Assembly: GCA_032718475.1 (NCBI GenBank)
Contig: JAUCBJ010005555.1
Span: 1-25,158 of the forward strand
Length of the DNA stretch: 25,158 nucleotides
Reading direction: 5' to 3'
Source of the DNA: Nemertoderma westbladi
Taxonomy: Eukaryota > Xenacoelomorpha > Nemertodermatida > Nemertodermatidae
Each line of letters opens with the position of its first letter. Positions within the stretch are counted from its first letter, which is position 1. Under the pieces are notes generated by a model. The model was not told the DNA's origin. It ran no database searches and saw only the letters and a list, made by a program, of their open reading frames with translations. The position numbers were made by a program, and so were the translations under genes. This document shows positions 9,587-19,613 of the stretch, piece by piece.

Positions 9587-9947
9587 TATTTTGCACACAT
9601 TTTTTTTTTATACAGTAGCTTTAGTTCATTAATTCGTATATTATGTTCAGTTCTATAAATTTGGTGCAATTTAGTAGTATTTTAGACAGCCGTACCACCA
9701 ACCAATAGGAAGCAAAAACAAGGGAGGGGGGGGGGGGGGTTGCATGCAACCCACCACTTACCGGTAAGGAATCACAGACTGTCCTGTAGTAGTTTAGCCC
9801 TGTATGTACTTCCGTACTTTACACCTGCGCATGCATTCTGCCTGAATTGAGTTGATAAAGGGCTGTTGCCCGAAATATACTTGGTTATTTCATTTTAAAT
9901 CATATTTTTGGTCACTTAGAAAAAGGTCCTTCTAAACGCACTAACTC
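9587..9947 (+). repeat. PLE-1 pseudo-LTR, inverted copy
   Basis: This is the reverse complement of the 6119-6493 copy and closely matches it apart from the ~22-bp segment and differing homopolymer lengths (A-run near 9601-9610, G-run near 9727-9740). It lies upstream of the element's gene but in the opposite orientation, an arrangement known for PLEs. Confidence 0.9.
9846..9885 (+). ncRNA. Hammerhead-like ribozyme, PLE-1 inverted copy
   Basis: The core TTGATAA is at 9852-9858, stem II at 9860-9863 and 9868-9871, and GAAA at 9872-9875. Bases 9846-9851 can pair with 9880-9885 as helix I: C-G, U-A, U.G, G.U, G.U, U-A. Between GAAA and helix I lies UAUA, leaving a minimal helix III and a UA cleavage-type dinucleotide. 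Minimal helix III hammerheads are known from PLE pseudo-LTRs, where activity is thought to need dimers. The U3/A8 core may lower activity. Confidence 0.5.
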
Positions 9948-10479
9948 AAACAAATGATACCACCGGTGACCTGGGCAAAAACCTATTTACAGAGATATGC
10001 AAAATTTGTATCTTTAATTTTTTTGACCTACCAGTAACCATAGCAACCATTTTAAATATTTATTAAATCCGAATAAATCTATTAATTAATTCATTTTTAT
10101 TTGTAATTATTAGCTCTTTGTGTACCAAAGATAAATCATTTCATAAATTTTTACTTCCAAGGACCAAGAAAAATATATTTGATCGCACCAAGGTTTATTT
10201 TGTGTCGTACCAGATATTTTTATATAAAGAGGATAACCATTATTTTACTTATCCTTCCCTCAAAGGCGGCACAGTGCTGCATTTAACCATTTTCGAAATT
10301 TTAAATTCTTTCACTGCCTGCCGCCTTGCCTTTACTCTATTAAACCCAGGGGGGGGGGGGGGGGGATCTGATATATTATGACTTTTCCTAAAAATCTATT
10401 GTCTTCCTAATAGTGAAAACGGTTTTCAAAAATATTAGAGGTTTTCGAGTTGTAGCACCATTTTTTAACCCTAATTTTG
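9948..10479. other. No gene recognised; AT-rich with poly-G run
   Basis: AT-rich sequence containing a G-run at about 10350-10365. The plus-strand frame at 10118-10381 ends in a poly-Gly run encoded by the homopolymer and has no recognisable domain. Confidence 0.5.
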
Positions 10480-11180
10480 GCACTTTTTTTGAGACGTCTT
10501 TTGAAAATTACATTTCATGAAATATGATTTGAAACATCTCTATTTTTGATTTACACCGGTTTTTTGGTGTCTGCAATTAGATGGAATCATATAAATTAGT
10601 TTAGAAATTTCAAACTTGTTTTTTTCGGCGTGTGCAAAATTTTGGTGCCAGCACCAAATTTTGAAATATCAATTTTGTAAATTGATTGTTTGAACCTGTT
10701 TTTTGCGCAATTGGGGTTCTGGTTTCAATGGAATATATGAGTTGCACCAGGCGTATCAAGCTTGTATTTTTCGGTGCTTTGTGCAAAATTTGGTGGCAGC
10801 ACGAAATTTGGAAAATCCATTCAATAGTTAAATTGCTTGTGACAACTTATTTCTCGCGTTTTAGAGGTTTATGGCTTATGTTTATAAATAATTATCTAAC
10901 TAGACATCTCAAACTATATTTTTTGGAAGTGGGTGCAAGTGAAAGTGAAAGTTTGAAAACCATCAAATATATCAATTGATTGTGTCACCTTGTTTCTTGC
11001 GTTATACGGGTTTGTGAGGGTTCTGAATTCAATGGAATTAGTAAAAATTGCATAAGAGTAAGTAAGTGTATTTTTCGCCGGTGGGTGAAAATTGTTGTGC
11101 CAGCACCAAATTTTTGAAAATATGCAAATTGATTAATAGATAGTATCATCTTGTTTCGTATAAGTGAAATAAAAAAAAAT
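10480..11180. repeat. Degenerate ~148-bp satellite, about 5 units
   Basis: A recurring block reads roughly 'tttttcgg..gtgtgcaaaattttggtgccagcaccaaattttgaaa' followed by 'aattgattg', then 'cttgtttcttgcg', then 'ggttctg...tcaatggaat'. Copies are centred near 10640, 10785, 10930 and 11080, with a weaker one before them, so the period is about 145-150 bp. The middle of each better copy is an inverted repeat (aaattttggtgc / gcaccaaatttt). The units are well diverged. Confidence 0.6.
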
Positions 11181-11509
11181 TTATGTTCAAACTGAAAAGT
11201 GCTGGTTACTTGTTTTTTATTCTTTTTTTGCCAACATAGAGGACTAAAACAGACATTTATAGTAAACAGATCATTTTAAAATATTTTCAAATGGATTTTG
11301 CGCCCCAGAAAACCTGTATTGAAAAACAATTAACCGAAAATTGTAACTTTCAAATTTTATGAAAATTGTTCACTACTTATAATTTTGGTACTGTAAAATA
11401 ACCACCCCAGTACATTTTTTCGAAATTATTTTCGGTCCGATTCGGACTAGTGAAATATATGTAGATACAAAAAATCAGGGGTTTTCGTTAAAATTTGTAG
11501 ATTTTAACA

Positions 11510-11550
11510 GGGGGGGGGGGGGGGGGGGTCAATATGACCCCCCCCCCCCC
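11510..11550. repeat. G19/C13 homopolymer hairpin
   Basis: Nineteen G residues (11510-11528), then tcaatatga, then thirteen C residues (11538-11550). Bases 11529-11530 (tc) pair with 11536-11537 (ga), so the sequence can form a 15-bp stem with an aatat loop. It lies in a gene-free stretch just upstream of the pogo-type relic. Confidence 0.95.
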
Positions 11551-11689
11551 TCGGTATTTGTACAATATTTCATAGGGTTAATAGTACTAATAGGGTTAAA
11601 TCATTTGTAACAAAATTATTGGCTAAATTGAAATTGAATTCCATAAATTATGTATTTTAAAATGCCCTCAAACCAATAGGTTGACTTCA

Positions 11690-12533
11690 AACTATGGACC
11701 CACATGTGGTATTTGAAGGAGTTCGATTCCAATACAAACGGTTGGGCCATACGAGATCTATATGCCCAAATCTTAGATATGATGTCACCAAAAGTAATTA
11801 AGGACAGGATAGTTGATGAAATTAAGAAGCGGCCATTATTATTGGTAGTGGATGGTGCCAAATGCCATTTGGGATTAGAAACTCTAGAGTTGTGTCGGGA
11901 TAACAATATATCGGTTCTAAAGTTTCCATCATATGTAACTGACGTCTTGCAACCTCATGATATCTCCATGTTTCGTCCCTTTAAAGCTAAGTATGATACA
12001 TTGTTGCAAACAAGGAATGCTGCAACTGGTGCCGGTTTTGTACCAAAGGCTGAGTTTCTTGAGATTTTATCAACAGCTAGGGAAAGAGTCAAGGAGATAG
12101 TCGTCAAGGGGATTCAAACAACTGGAATCAATTCACCTGACAGTACCTAAATATTCAGACCCTCAGATGAATGCCAGGTTTGAACTTTGGGTTGCTGCCG
12201 ACAAGCCTACTGATTCAAAAGGAGATCCAAAGGATCCTCATGTTCCACTAGATCATTATGAGGCCAGGCGAGCGAGCAGGAAGACTGGGAGGAAAACCCT
12301 CTGGACCCATAACTGAAGACTTACCTTCGGCTAATTTGACACTCAGTGTAACAGACTCTGATGGGTCAGAGTCAAGTGACGTAGTGACACCTATATCTTC
12401 TATACCATCTGCTTCACGTTTATCCACTTCAACACAACGATCTCTGGATAACTTAATCATACCACCATGTCTTGTAGATAACTTTCCACCTGGTTATGTT
12501 TGGCAGAAACAGGTTGTTTGGGTATATACATAA
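11690..12533 (+). pseudogene. pogo/Tigger-type DDE transposase, C-terminal relic
   Basis: The frame at 11704-12150 carries the second half of a DDE_1 (pogo/Tigger/Jerky) catalytic domain. It has LLLVVDGAKCH with Asp at residue 50 and His at 55, then NNISVLKFPSYVTDVLQPHD with the third acidic residue, Asp 86, in the family's QP.D motif. Just upstream, in another frame, MDPHVVFEGV fits the preceding strand of the same fold. Downstream, after a +1 shift near 12148, the protein-like stretch goes on (about 12145-12325), then moves to a Ser-rich frame that ends at 12533. The N-terminal DNA-binding region and the first catalytic Asp are not seen, and there are several frameshifts. The gene is an inactive fragment; such transposases insert at TA dinucleotides. 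Confidence 0.8.
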
Positions 12534-13545
12534 CCAACCAGAGCCAACCATAGAACACCGTAAATCAAACTAGAAGACCACTTAACTTGGATGTGGAATT
12601 GTTCCTGGTGCCCAGGTGCTAACCCATGATGTTGTTCTTAATGCCATTTAGGGCGAAGGAAGAAGAGAATAAGAGAAAACAGAAATCTCTGTTCGAAGTA
12701 AACTGAGTCAGCAATCAAGATCACTGTTAATTGAATTGAATGCTGTTCCGAAAGAGGACCCTGATAGTATTCAGCAGATATTTGCAGATATTTCTTCTTT
12801 GCAGATAAATTATTATTGGGAACAGCTCATTTCTCGTGATAAAGGTATTGGTGGTAAGCCTGGTAGCTGGCTATTTGATTATCTTACTCAAACACTCAGC
12901 TAAACCTTCGAACCACAGACACTCTGTGGTCATGGCTTGTTGACATTAACCCTAATGCTCAGTGAGATATCAGCAGCATTGATTACGATGATTATTGATA
13001 TATATTCTTTGGTCCTGGCTCACCCTAGCTGGCCCAAGGAACGCGAGTACTTGCACTCATCTTTGATGAAGGTTATCTAAATGATATGTTTACATTACAT
13101 TTATACAATGATACATTTATGGTATGACCTTCTTAATGAACATATATGACATTAAATATGCATATATAGTGTTTAATTACAAATATGAATCACAAGTTAA
13201 ACCTTTTTATTAAGTAAAAAAAAGAGCCGTTTTTTTCAACTTTTTTTTTAGAATTTTCATTCTATAAAAAATGGTAAATTTTTGGAATTTTCTCAGTAAT
13301 CCCAAAGGAAAATTGAAATCATTTAGGTGTAAGATATCATGTGGCGGATGCGTGACTCTCCCTATATGTGGCCCCTTATACCTTTTAACCATAAAAAAGT
13401 ACAAAACTGTTTGTACAGGTTGGCTACATACCCTTATAATGAAAACCTTTTTTAATTAGAGCAGTTTACTATACATCTAAACAACAATATTAAGGGGAAA
13501 TCCCACCACATTCTTGATTACATATCTATCACATGAACCCATCAA
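12534..13545. other. Mostly no gene; one unidentified coding-like fragment
   Basis: About 12710-12903 reads on the plus strand as QQSRSLLIELNAVPKEDP followed by acidic and aromatic residues (INYYWEQLI) and ends at TAA 12901-12903. Its composition is protein-like and it may be the far C-terminus of the pogo-type gene or an adjoining host-derived piece; I do not recognise it. 13060-13545 is AT-rich with A- and T-runs and shows nothing further. Confidence 0.35.
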
Positions 13546-13549
13546 TGAC

Positions 13550-14670
13550 CCCAGTGCCGAGGACGTCACAGACGATGGAGAAATGTTAGCATATTTCCGC
13601 GTGACCACACACAGTACAATAGCTGAAACTTAGGATCATACAACGGGCCACATTGCAGACCCTCTCCTGGATTCCCTGCCTAAACACAGCAAAATATGAC
13701 CTCAACTACATCAGTTACACACACCGTGTTGTTGAGACAGGATTCTCCACTGCTTCCCGCTCGGATCCAGCTGTCGGAATGTATTAGGCGATCTGGGATG
13801 AACTCACCACGGACGGCGACCTTGTCTTATTCAGGAGTCCACACTGCCACCCACAAGGAGACACTCCACGCCTCCCACCAGGGTATCGAGCATACGCTGT
13901 GTCGAGCCCATCAATGCGTCTATTGGTCTTGACTAACTAATGACATCACTACCATGGTACGGGGTCTGTAACGAATGCATGCAACGTTAAAGTCTTGGAA
14001 AATAAACATTTGTTTGTGACCCACCAGCCACTTGACCATTCGATGATATGTTAGCTGACCTTTTTGCTCTAAACAGAAAGCACTTCATGGTAATGGATGA
14101 TCATTACTCTGTGTGACTGGAAGTCCAACCATTTACAACATACCCCACTGCAGATCATACAATACATGGCATCCGCAAAATATTTATCCAGTTCAGTGTA
14201 CCAAACTGAATACGTACCGAGGGAGGAACACTGTTTACTGCAGCTGTGTTAACCATGTTCCTTAAACACCTGGGAGAATACCCCCAGAGCAACGGCCACA
14301 CTGAGGCCACCATTAAAGCCCTGAAAGGACTTCTTCCCAAGACAGGGGCTTTCATTCAGTCTCCAGAATTCCAGAAAGGACTTCTGGAGTTGAGAAAGGC
14401 CCCATGTGCCAATGGAATGTCACCAGCTGAAATTATATTTGGACACCCCACTCGCACTTGAGTGCCAACACACCATTGTGTGTCCCCCCACATCATCCAA
14501 TCAAGGTACAATACCCTATCACCAAACGATGGGACCATGCAGGCCATGTAGTGGAAACCCTGAATTACCATGTCTGGATGCCATCTGGACGCACACTCAT
14601 CCAGAATCACCAACACGTATTAGTTGACTCCACCATGATGTCATCGACAGAAGCGCCCATAACAACAATG
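13550..14670 (+). pseudogene. Ty3/gypsy pol remnant: integrase with GPY/F-like tail
   Basis: Pieces of one polyprotein occur in order on the plus strand across several frames with stops between. YDLNYISYTHR (about 13697) fits the linker after RNase H. LHASHQGIEHTLCRAHQCVYW (about 13863-13926) is the His/Cys zinc-binding domain of integrase. ADLFALNRKHFMVMDDHYS (about 14052-14112) holds the first core strand. A piece with RTEGG near 14215 replaces the usual second catalytic Asp context (RTDGG) with Glu. YPQSNGHTEATIKALK (about 14279-14326) contains the catalytic Glu. KRWDHAGHVVE and MPSGRTLIQNHQHV (about 14526-14620) fit the C-terminal GPY/F-like module. No LTR, RT or gag was identified, so this is an internal relic and clearly inactive. 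Confidence 0.8.
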
Positions 14671-14988
14671 ATATATATACTATACATACATAACATAATT
14701 ATAAGCTCGCCCAATATCATATATAGATAGATTTAATTACATGATCAGCCATTAGGAGGCATGACAATTATTCTGTACTGTTGCAATACTGTTGTATGAT
14801 GTAGGCCTAAAATCTAATATACATGACATTCTCATTCATCATTTTGGAAGCCCACATATTGTTACTTTTGTCTTGCTCCCATCCAAAGTTTGATGGAATT
14901 GTTGATTTAGGATGAGGCATAATGTGGTGTTTGTTCCACATGATAGAATGGTAAATTCATCTTAAGAGACATTGTTGATTGTTGAAGT
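14671..14988. other. No gene recognised
   Basis: AT-rich spacer between the gypsy relic and the first copy of the 256-bp repeat. A short run of ata/tata steps lies near 14669-14728. I see no LTR boundary here. Confidence 0.5.
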
Positions 14989-15244
14989 GTGTCTTTAGTT
15001 GGAGGAAGTTGAATTTGTTTCTTTTTAAATAGCCATCACCTTAACTCTGCTAGTTTCAATTTTTGTTCCTTGGAGATATACTTGGCAAATATATTCTTCC
15101 AAAATTGCAAAAGTTTTATCTTCTATGGGTTGTCTGGTTACTCATCTCTATAAGTTTCCTGATAATGTACGTACCCCTTTGCTTGCTTCAATGCATTCCA
15201 AAACATTGTCTTGCCTTTCCCAGCAAAACATCCTGTAATATATG
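14989..15244 (+). repeat. 256-bp direct repeat, copy 1
   Basis: Matches 16399-16654 at roughly 95% identity by eye, starting gtgtctttagttggaggaag and ending catcctgtaatatatg. It differs by small indels ('gatagatatac' against 'gatatac', 'gtacgtacccc' against 'gtacccc') and scattered substitutions. Confidence 0.9.
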
Positions 15245-15402
15245 TGCTACTGAGGGCATGGAGAGTGGGAAGTGCCTTGGCCACATCTTTACCAATAGCT
15301 GAGTGAGTATGTCTGCCCTATGGATGTTAATCTTAGGTTTGTGTAAGTACCATTAATTAAATTTGTGTTGCAGCAAAACATGGATATCTTTGCATAGCTA
15401 AG

Positions 15403-15654
15403 ATGAATACATCGGTATCCAGTGAACTTATAGTTAGTACAGATGCCCCATGAAGTGTTGCATCAATGAATACATTGGTATCCAGTGAACTTATAGTTAG
15501 TACAGATGCCCCATGAAGTGTTGCATCAATGAATACATTGGTATCCAGTGAACTTATAGTTAGTACAGATGCCCCATGAAGTGTTGCATCAATGAATACA
15601 TTGGTATCCAGTGAACTTATAGTTAGTACAGATGCCCCATGAAGTGTTGCATCA
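15403..15654. repeat. 63-bp tandem array, 4 copies
   Basis: Units begin with atgaatac at 15403, 15466, 15529 and 15592 and are almost identical; the first has 'catcgg' where the others have 'cattgg'. Each contains tatccagtgaacttatag and gatgccccatgaagtg. Near identity implies recent expansion. The period is a multiple of three, but stop codons are present, so it is probably not coding. Confidence 0.95.
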
Positions 15655-16398
15655 ACACCATGAAGGATTATCTATGTGTCGACTTCTTCTTGTTCGCTCT
15701 TCAAGTAACTCATATCGTAAAAATTGAATCAGAGTTTGAACTCCAAGCTACAACAATTTTTTTCAGAAGGTGGAATGGTTGTTATAATATTGTAAGATAT
15801 GAAATTCGTAAGTTCGTTTTATTTCTAGTATCCAATAATAAGGTTTTCATAGTTATATTCTTTATATTGGTGGTGTTGGTAATGTGACAGTAGACTGGAA
15901 TAAGTCAACCTCAACCTCGCCTTATAATGCACATGGCTGTCTTCAGCGAGTTGTATACATCATATCATTCAAAGATATGTACTGATGATATGATATATAC
16001 TGCATCCATTCACTCATATTTATTTAATATTTGACTGTTAAATATGTTTGCCAGTTTGGAGCATATTGTTTATTTACATTTTTTTTCTCCATAGATTACA
16101 GTTCAGTCATTCCATCTACAATAGTAGAGATATTATTGCTTCTGGAATTGTCTAGCAGATCAGTTGATCGTTTTGTGGTTGAGTAGCTGTCTTCTCAATA
16201 AGTTTCATAATAGTAATTTTGCAAGAGCATTTCAACATGTCACCATTTGCAGAAAGAAATGTGTCCTTTTCTTCTTTAAATACTACAACACCTCTGTTAC
16301 CTACTGTTACTTTAATATTCTTACCTGCTACTTTTCAAATTTGCAACTTTTCAAATTTGCAGTCTCAATTTTTTTTTATTGTTCCTCATATATTAATG
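15655..16398. other. No gene recognised
   Basis: AT-rich sequence between the 63-bp array and the second copy of the 256-bp repeat. The plus-strand frames here are Phe/Leu-rich and low in complexity. A short direct repeat (tttcaaatttgcaactttt / tttcaaatttgcagtct) is at about 16334-16366. Confidence 0.5.
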
Positions 16399-16654
16399 GT
16401 GTCTTTAGTTGGAGGAAGTTGAATTTGTTTCTTTTTAAATAGCCATCACCTTAACTCTGCTAGTTTCAATTTTTGTTCCTTGGAGATAGATATACTTGGC
16501 AAATATATTCTTCCAAAATAGCAAAAATTTTATCTTCTACGGGTTGCCTGGTTACTCATTTCTATAAGTTTCCTGATAATGTACCCCTTTGCTTTCTTCA
16601 ATGCATTCCAAAACGTTGTCTTGCATTTCCCAGCAAAACATCCTGTAATATATG
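16399..16654 (+). repeat. 256-bp direct repeat, copy 2
   Basis: The second copy of the 14989-15244 block, in the same orientation and 1,410 bp away. It ends only a few bases before sequence of a different character (from about 16677, 'tgagcgcaccaactaccccc'). Confidence 0.9.
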
Positions 16655-17010
16655 AGTAGTATAGAAAACCAATAAATGAGCGCACCAACTACCCCCAGGT
16701 TAAAATTTACTCCTTACCAGACTGACATATTTCTGAAAACTACCCCAAAATTTCAACTACTTTTTTACACCAATTTATTACAAATTATCATATTCACCTA
16801 ATTTTTCGCTTAACAAATTGATGGATTCCAATTTTCTGAAAATAGTTCACATGTTCTGACTCTATATGAGCGCAATATGATTAGAAGTTCATACAGAGGA
16901 GAGTTGCACCAATCCAAATGTTCTGTCCAATATATTTATTGTCTTGCTGTAAGTAAGATTACGTAAAAAAAATTATCTATTTAAGAAATTAAAACTAATA
17001 GAAAATTTGT
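16655..17010. promoter_or_regulatory. 5' leader of the broken gene at 17011; no motif certain
   Basis: Contains 'tgagcgcacca' at about 16677 and a related 'tgagcgcaat' at about 16867, and three 'actaccccc/actacccc'-type words. Similar ctacccc words are the hallmark of the minisatellite at 20063-21346. It may hold the left end of an element containing the 17011-19613 gene, but no terminal repeat was proved. Confidence 0.25.
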
Positions 17011-19613
17011 ATGGCTACTACTATATGTGAAAACATCAATAAACCAACTAGTATGGATGCTACACAGTTTGTAACATTTGAACAGATGGGATTCAGAGTT
17101 CCAAAGTCAGCTTGCATGCATCTACTGTTAGAGAATGCCTATGAGTCTAATCTTCTGACTGATATATCAAAAGTAGATTACCTAGCAGGCAATGGAGGTA
17201 ATATGCTGCTTCAAGATGTGCCTGAATTGGAAATGTTTGTTGACGATCTTTATGTGTATGGGTATCTTCGAGAAGATCAAGTTGTGAAAACCAAAAGTTC
17301 TGTCATGTTAACAACTGGAAGGTTTGGGTCTGCCTCGTATATTGTGGAGAAGTTGAGGAGGGAGGCAACACAAACAATCGGGAAGAACTGTGATGACTTT
17401 ATACACACAAAAATATTAGCCTCTGTACCATTACAATCTCATGGAGTGATTATGCAAACAGTGCATAAAATTGAAAGAGAGATGAAGGAGAAAAATATCA
17501 AAAACTGGAAAAACCTGGAACAAAAAGAACCTATTGCTGTCTTTGTTGCAAAGTTGGATGTATCTGTAATCAACCTAGATGATCTGCAGGAGCACTTGGC
17601 TGAATTTGGCAGAATACTGCAGACATGTGGATGGGGAATATACTCTGTGGACTACACAAAGGACTTTGCTGGAACACTTGCTGGAACACTTGATAGGAAG
17701 GCAATAGTCAAACATCTAGTGGAAACAAAAGGTTGGAGGTTGGAAGGGACATTTCAAGCAGCATTGGAGGGTGATCAGCCCACAATTTTGGAAAACACTT
17801 CGTCTGTGGGAAATCATGTGTTGACATACATCACATCTTGGGGCGGAAATACAATGAGAGTGAAGCTGTGCAACAAAATTGTTTCCAGTTTGAAGCAGGA
17901 GAAGTATTGGAGAATTTTTGAGGGCATTTGGCAGACTATGCTGATTGCAGGAACCCTGTTCTTCGGAAATCCTTAGAACATCCATTGATCCAGCAATATG
18001 GATGTACAAGAGTTGAGATATCCTTGTACTCTATGAATTACATATCTAGAGATCTTGGCGTGGAAGTGATGAGAAGTGCATTAGAAAACATACAGCCATA
18101 TGAGGGATTATTTGTACAGCAAAATGGGAGGAATCACTGGCGAGCTCTAGCAAAAGAGGTGACAAGGTGTTGTGTCATCGCCTCTAAGACCACAGGAACA
18201 ATATATGTAGCTTGGTATGCTCACACAAAAACTGGGAAAGTTTCTGGAGTGAAAGTGCAGTGTAAGTTTGATAAGTTTCTGGAGTGAAAGTGCAGTGTAA
18301 GTTTGATAAGTTTCTGGAGTGAAAGTGCAGTGTAAGTTTGATATACAAGAAAATAGACTATAGTGGAGTTGTTCAGAAGTTGGATTTCGAGGTTGTCCTA
18401 TATTTTGCTTCCAAATTAGAAATGAAAATGAAATTGAAAAAGGGCACAGAAATAGCACCTCTGAAATGCTATTTCAAGGACCCCACTGCAAAAACAATAC
18501 TTTGCTCACCGAAACTACCAACACAGTAGTGTAGGTCAGTTCAAGCAAGAATTCCATTGGAAGAAATGCTGCCACCAACAGATTTCATAGAATGGACATG
18601 GAGACAAGAGCCATGCAAATCATTGGGTACAGATGCAATGGAAAATACAAGAGGTGCCTGAATACTTGCAAACACATCAGGTATCTTGGTTGTCAACCTG
18701 GAAGAGAGCACAGAGAAACATTGATATTCTGGTTGATTTAGAATGTGAAAAATGGAGACAAGATGCACTGCAAAGAAATGCTAGAAACCAAGAAGAAGTA
18801 GCCTTGATACACAAAAGGTTGCTGGAGTTCAAGGAAAGAAAACAACTTGAAACTGAACACAAAGAATATGTTTTGAATCTGCTGAAGCATACTCCCATAC
18901 ACAAAATTTCTGAGCTGGATGGCGTGAAACCATTGCAAGCAGCAGTGCTTGGATTCCGACATGCAGTTGGACCCTACAAAAGCTATGAGGTATTACTTTC
19001 CATTAATGGTGAAAATTTCAAGGTATATTCCAACCGAGGATTGGAGTGTGTTTTGGATGAATTGAGAGATGCTTTTCACAGAGCACAAGAACCAAAAACA
19101 CGAAAAATTTGGTTTTTGGTTGCTTCAGAGTTAAAAGTTGAAATTAAAGCAGCCAAACAGTTCACAAATGATAAGCAACAGATAATCACTTGGTATCCAG
19201 TGACATTATTGTCAAGTCCAATGGAAGGCGAACAGCGAAAAATTCAAGAAAGATTGAAGAAAGTTGAAAGTGAATATGAGAAGGCCAAGTCCATGTGCTT
19301 GGTTGAATATCCTGCAAAAGAGAAGAGCAGTGTGAGAAAAGTGCTTGAATTGGAAGAAGGTGAATATCAATGTATAGCATACTGGAACCAGAGCTATAGA
19401 GGAAAAGTGCGTCATATATTATATTTGCAGAACAAGGATGGTAAATCTGCAAGACCAGTGTATGGTTATTTCTTGCAGAGAGAAGTTGAGCTGATGCAGT
19501 GTGATTTGTCCACAGTACTGTCTCCACTGCTAGTGAAAGTAGGAAGAACAAAAACAACACCACAAAAGAACAAAGATAGAATTGTCACTATAGCACACAA
19601 TGAGACCAACTAA
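17011..19613 (+). pseudogene. Large mobile-element-like protein, possibly replication initiator, broken
   Basis: Probably one gene of about 870 codons, now in pieces. 17011-~17920 opens with MATTICENINKPTSMDATQF and contains GWGIYSVDYTKDFAGTLDR and SSVGNHVLTYI. After a one-base loss near 17915-17925, the next frame (to 18287) contains GGHLADY-like sequence and CTRVEISLYS, then GTIYVAWYAHTKTG. A 35-bp triplication (18241-18343) shifts the frame. PLKCYFKDPTAKTIL and LPPTDFIEWTWR follow in another frame, with a TAG at 18527-18529. A last shift near 18640 leads to 18633-19613, which has a charged coiled-coil stretch (about residues 35-90) and a mixed C-terminal domain. The D...D strand (DYTKD) followed by R.EISLY is reminiscent of Rep_trans-type rolling-circle initiators, whose active site uses acidic residues, but no HUH is visible and I cannot name the family. 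Confidence 0.5.
18241..18343 (+). repeat. 35-bp tandem triplication within the coding region
   Basis: The unit tttctggagtgaaagtgcag plus tgtaagtttgataag occurs at 18241, 18276 and 18311 (last copy 33 bp). The extra 70 bp is not a multiple of three, so it both lengthens and frame-shifts the gene. The copies are identical, so the expansion is recent. Confidence 0.95.

Larger units (their letters stand above)
6119..9947 (-). mobile_element. Penelope-like element 1 (PLE-1), defective
   Basis: A retroelement of about 3.8 kb bounded by inverted pseudo-LTRs (6119-6493 and 9587-9947). It encodes on the minus strand a reverse transcriptase followed by a C-terminal GIY-YIG endonuclease, the order of canonical endonuclease-bearing PLEs. 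Hammerhead-like motifs lie in both pseudo-LTRs, as is established for canonical PLE clades. The coding region has one in-frame stop and two frameshifts. A 13-bp word (atatgcaaaattt) lies just outside both ends, at 6097-6109 and 9995-10007, and may be a target duplication with some extra sequence. PLEs integrate by target-primed reverse transcription and often leave inverted or tandem partial copies. Confidence 0.85.

Noticed and set aside
15403-15654. CRISPR-like array
   Set aside because: The copies are contiguous tandem units with no unique spacers, and the setting is eukaryotic. The same holds for the 42-bp, 11-bp and ~32-bp arrays.
14989-16654. 256-bp direct repeats as LTRs of the gypsy relic
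   Set aside because: Both copies lie downstream of the integrase fragments, no gag-pol lies between them, and no clear TG...CA ends, primer-binding site or polypurine tract was seen.
17716-19563. Several minus-strand frames opposite the 17011-19613 gene
   Set aside because: They are short Ser/Leu/Phe-rich shadows of the plus-strand coding pieces, with no motif of their own.
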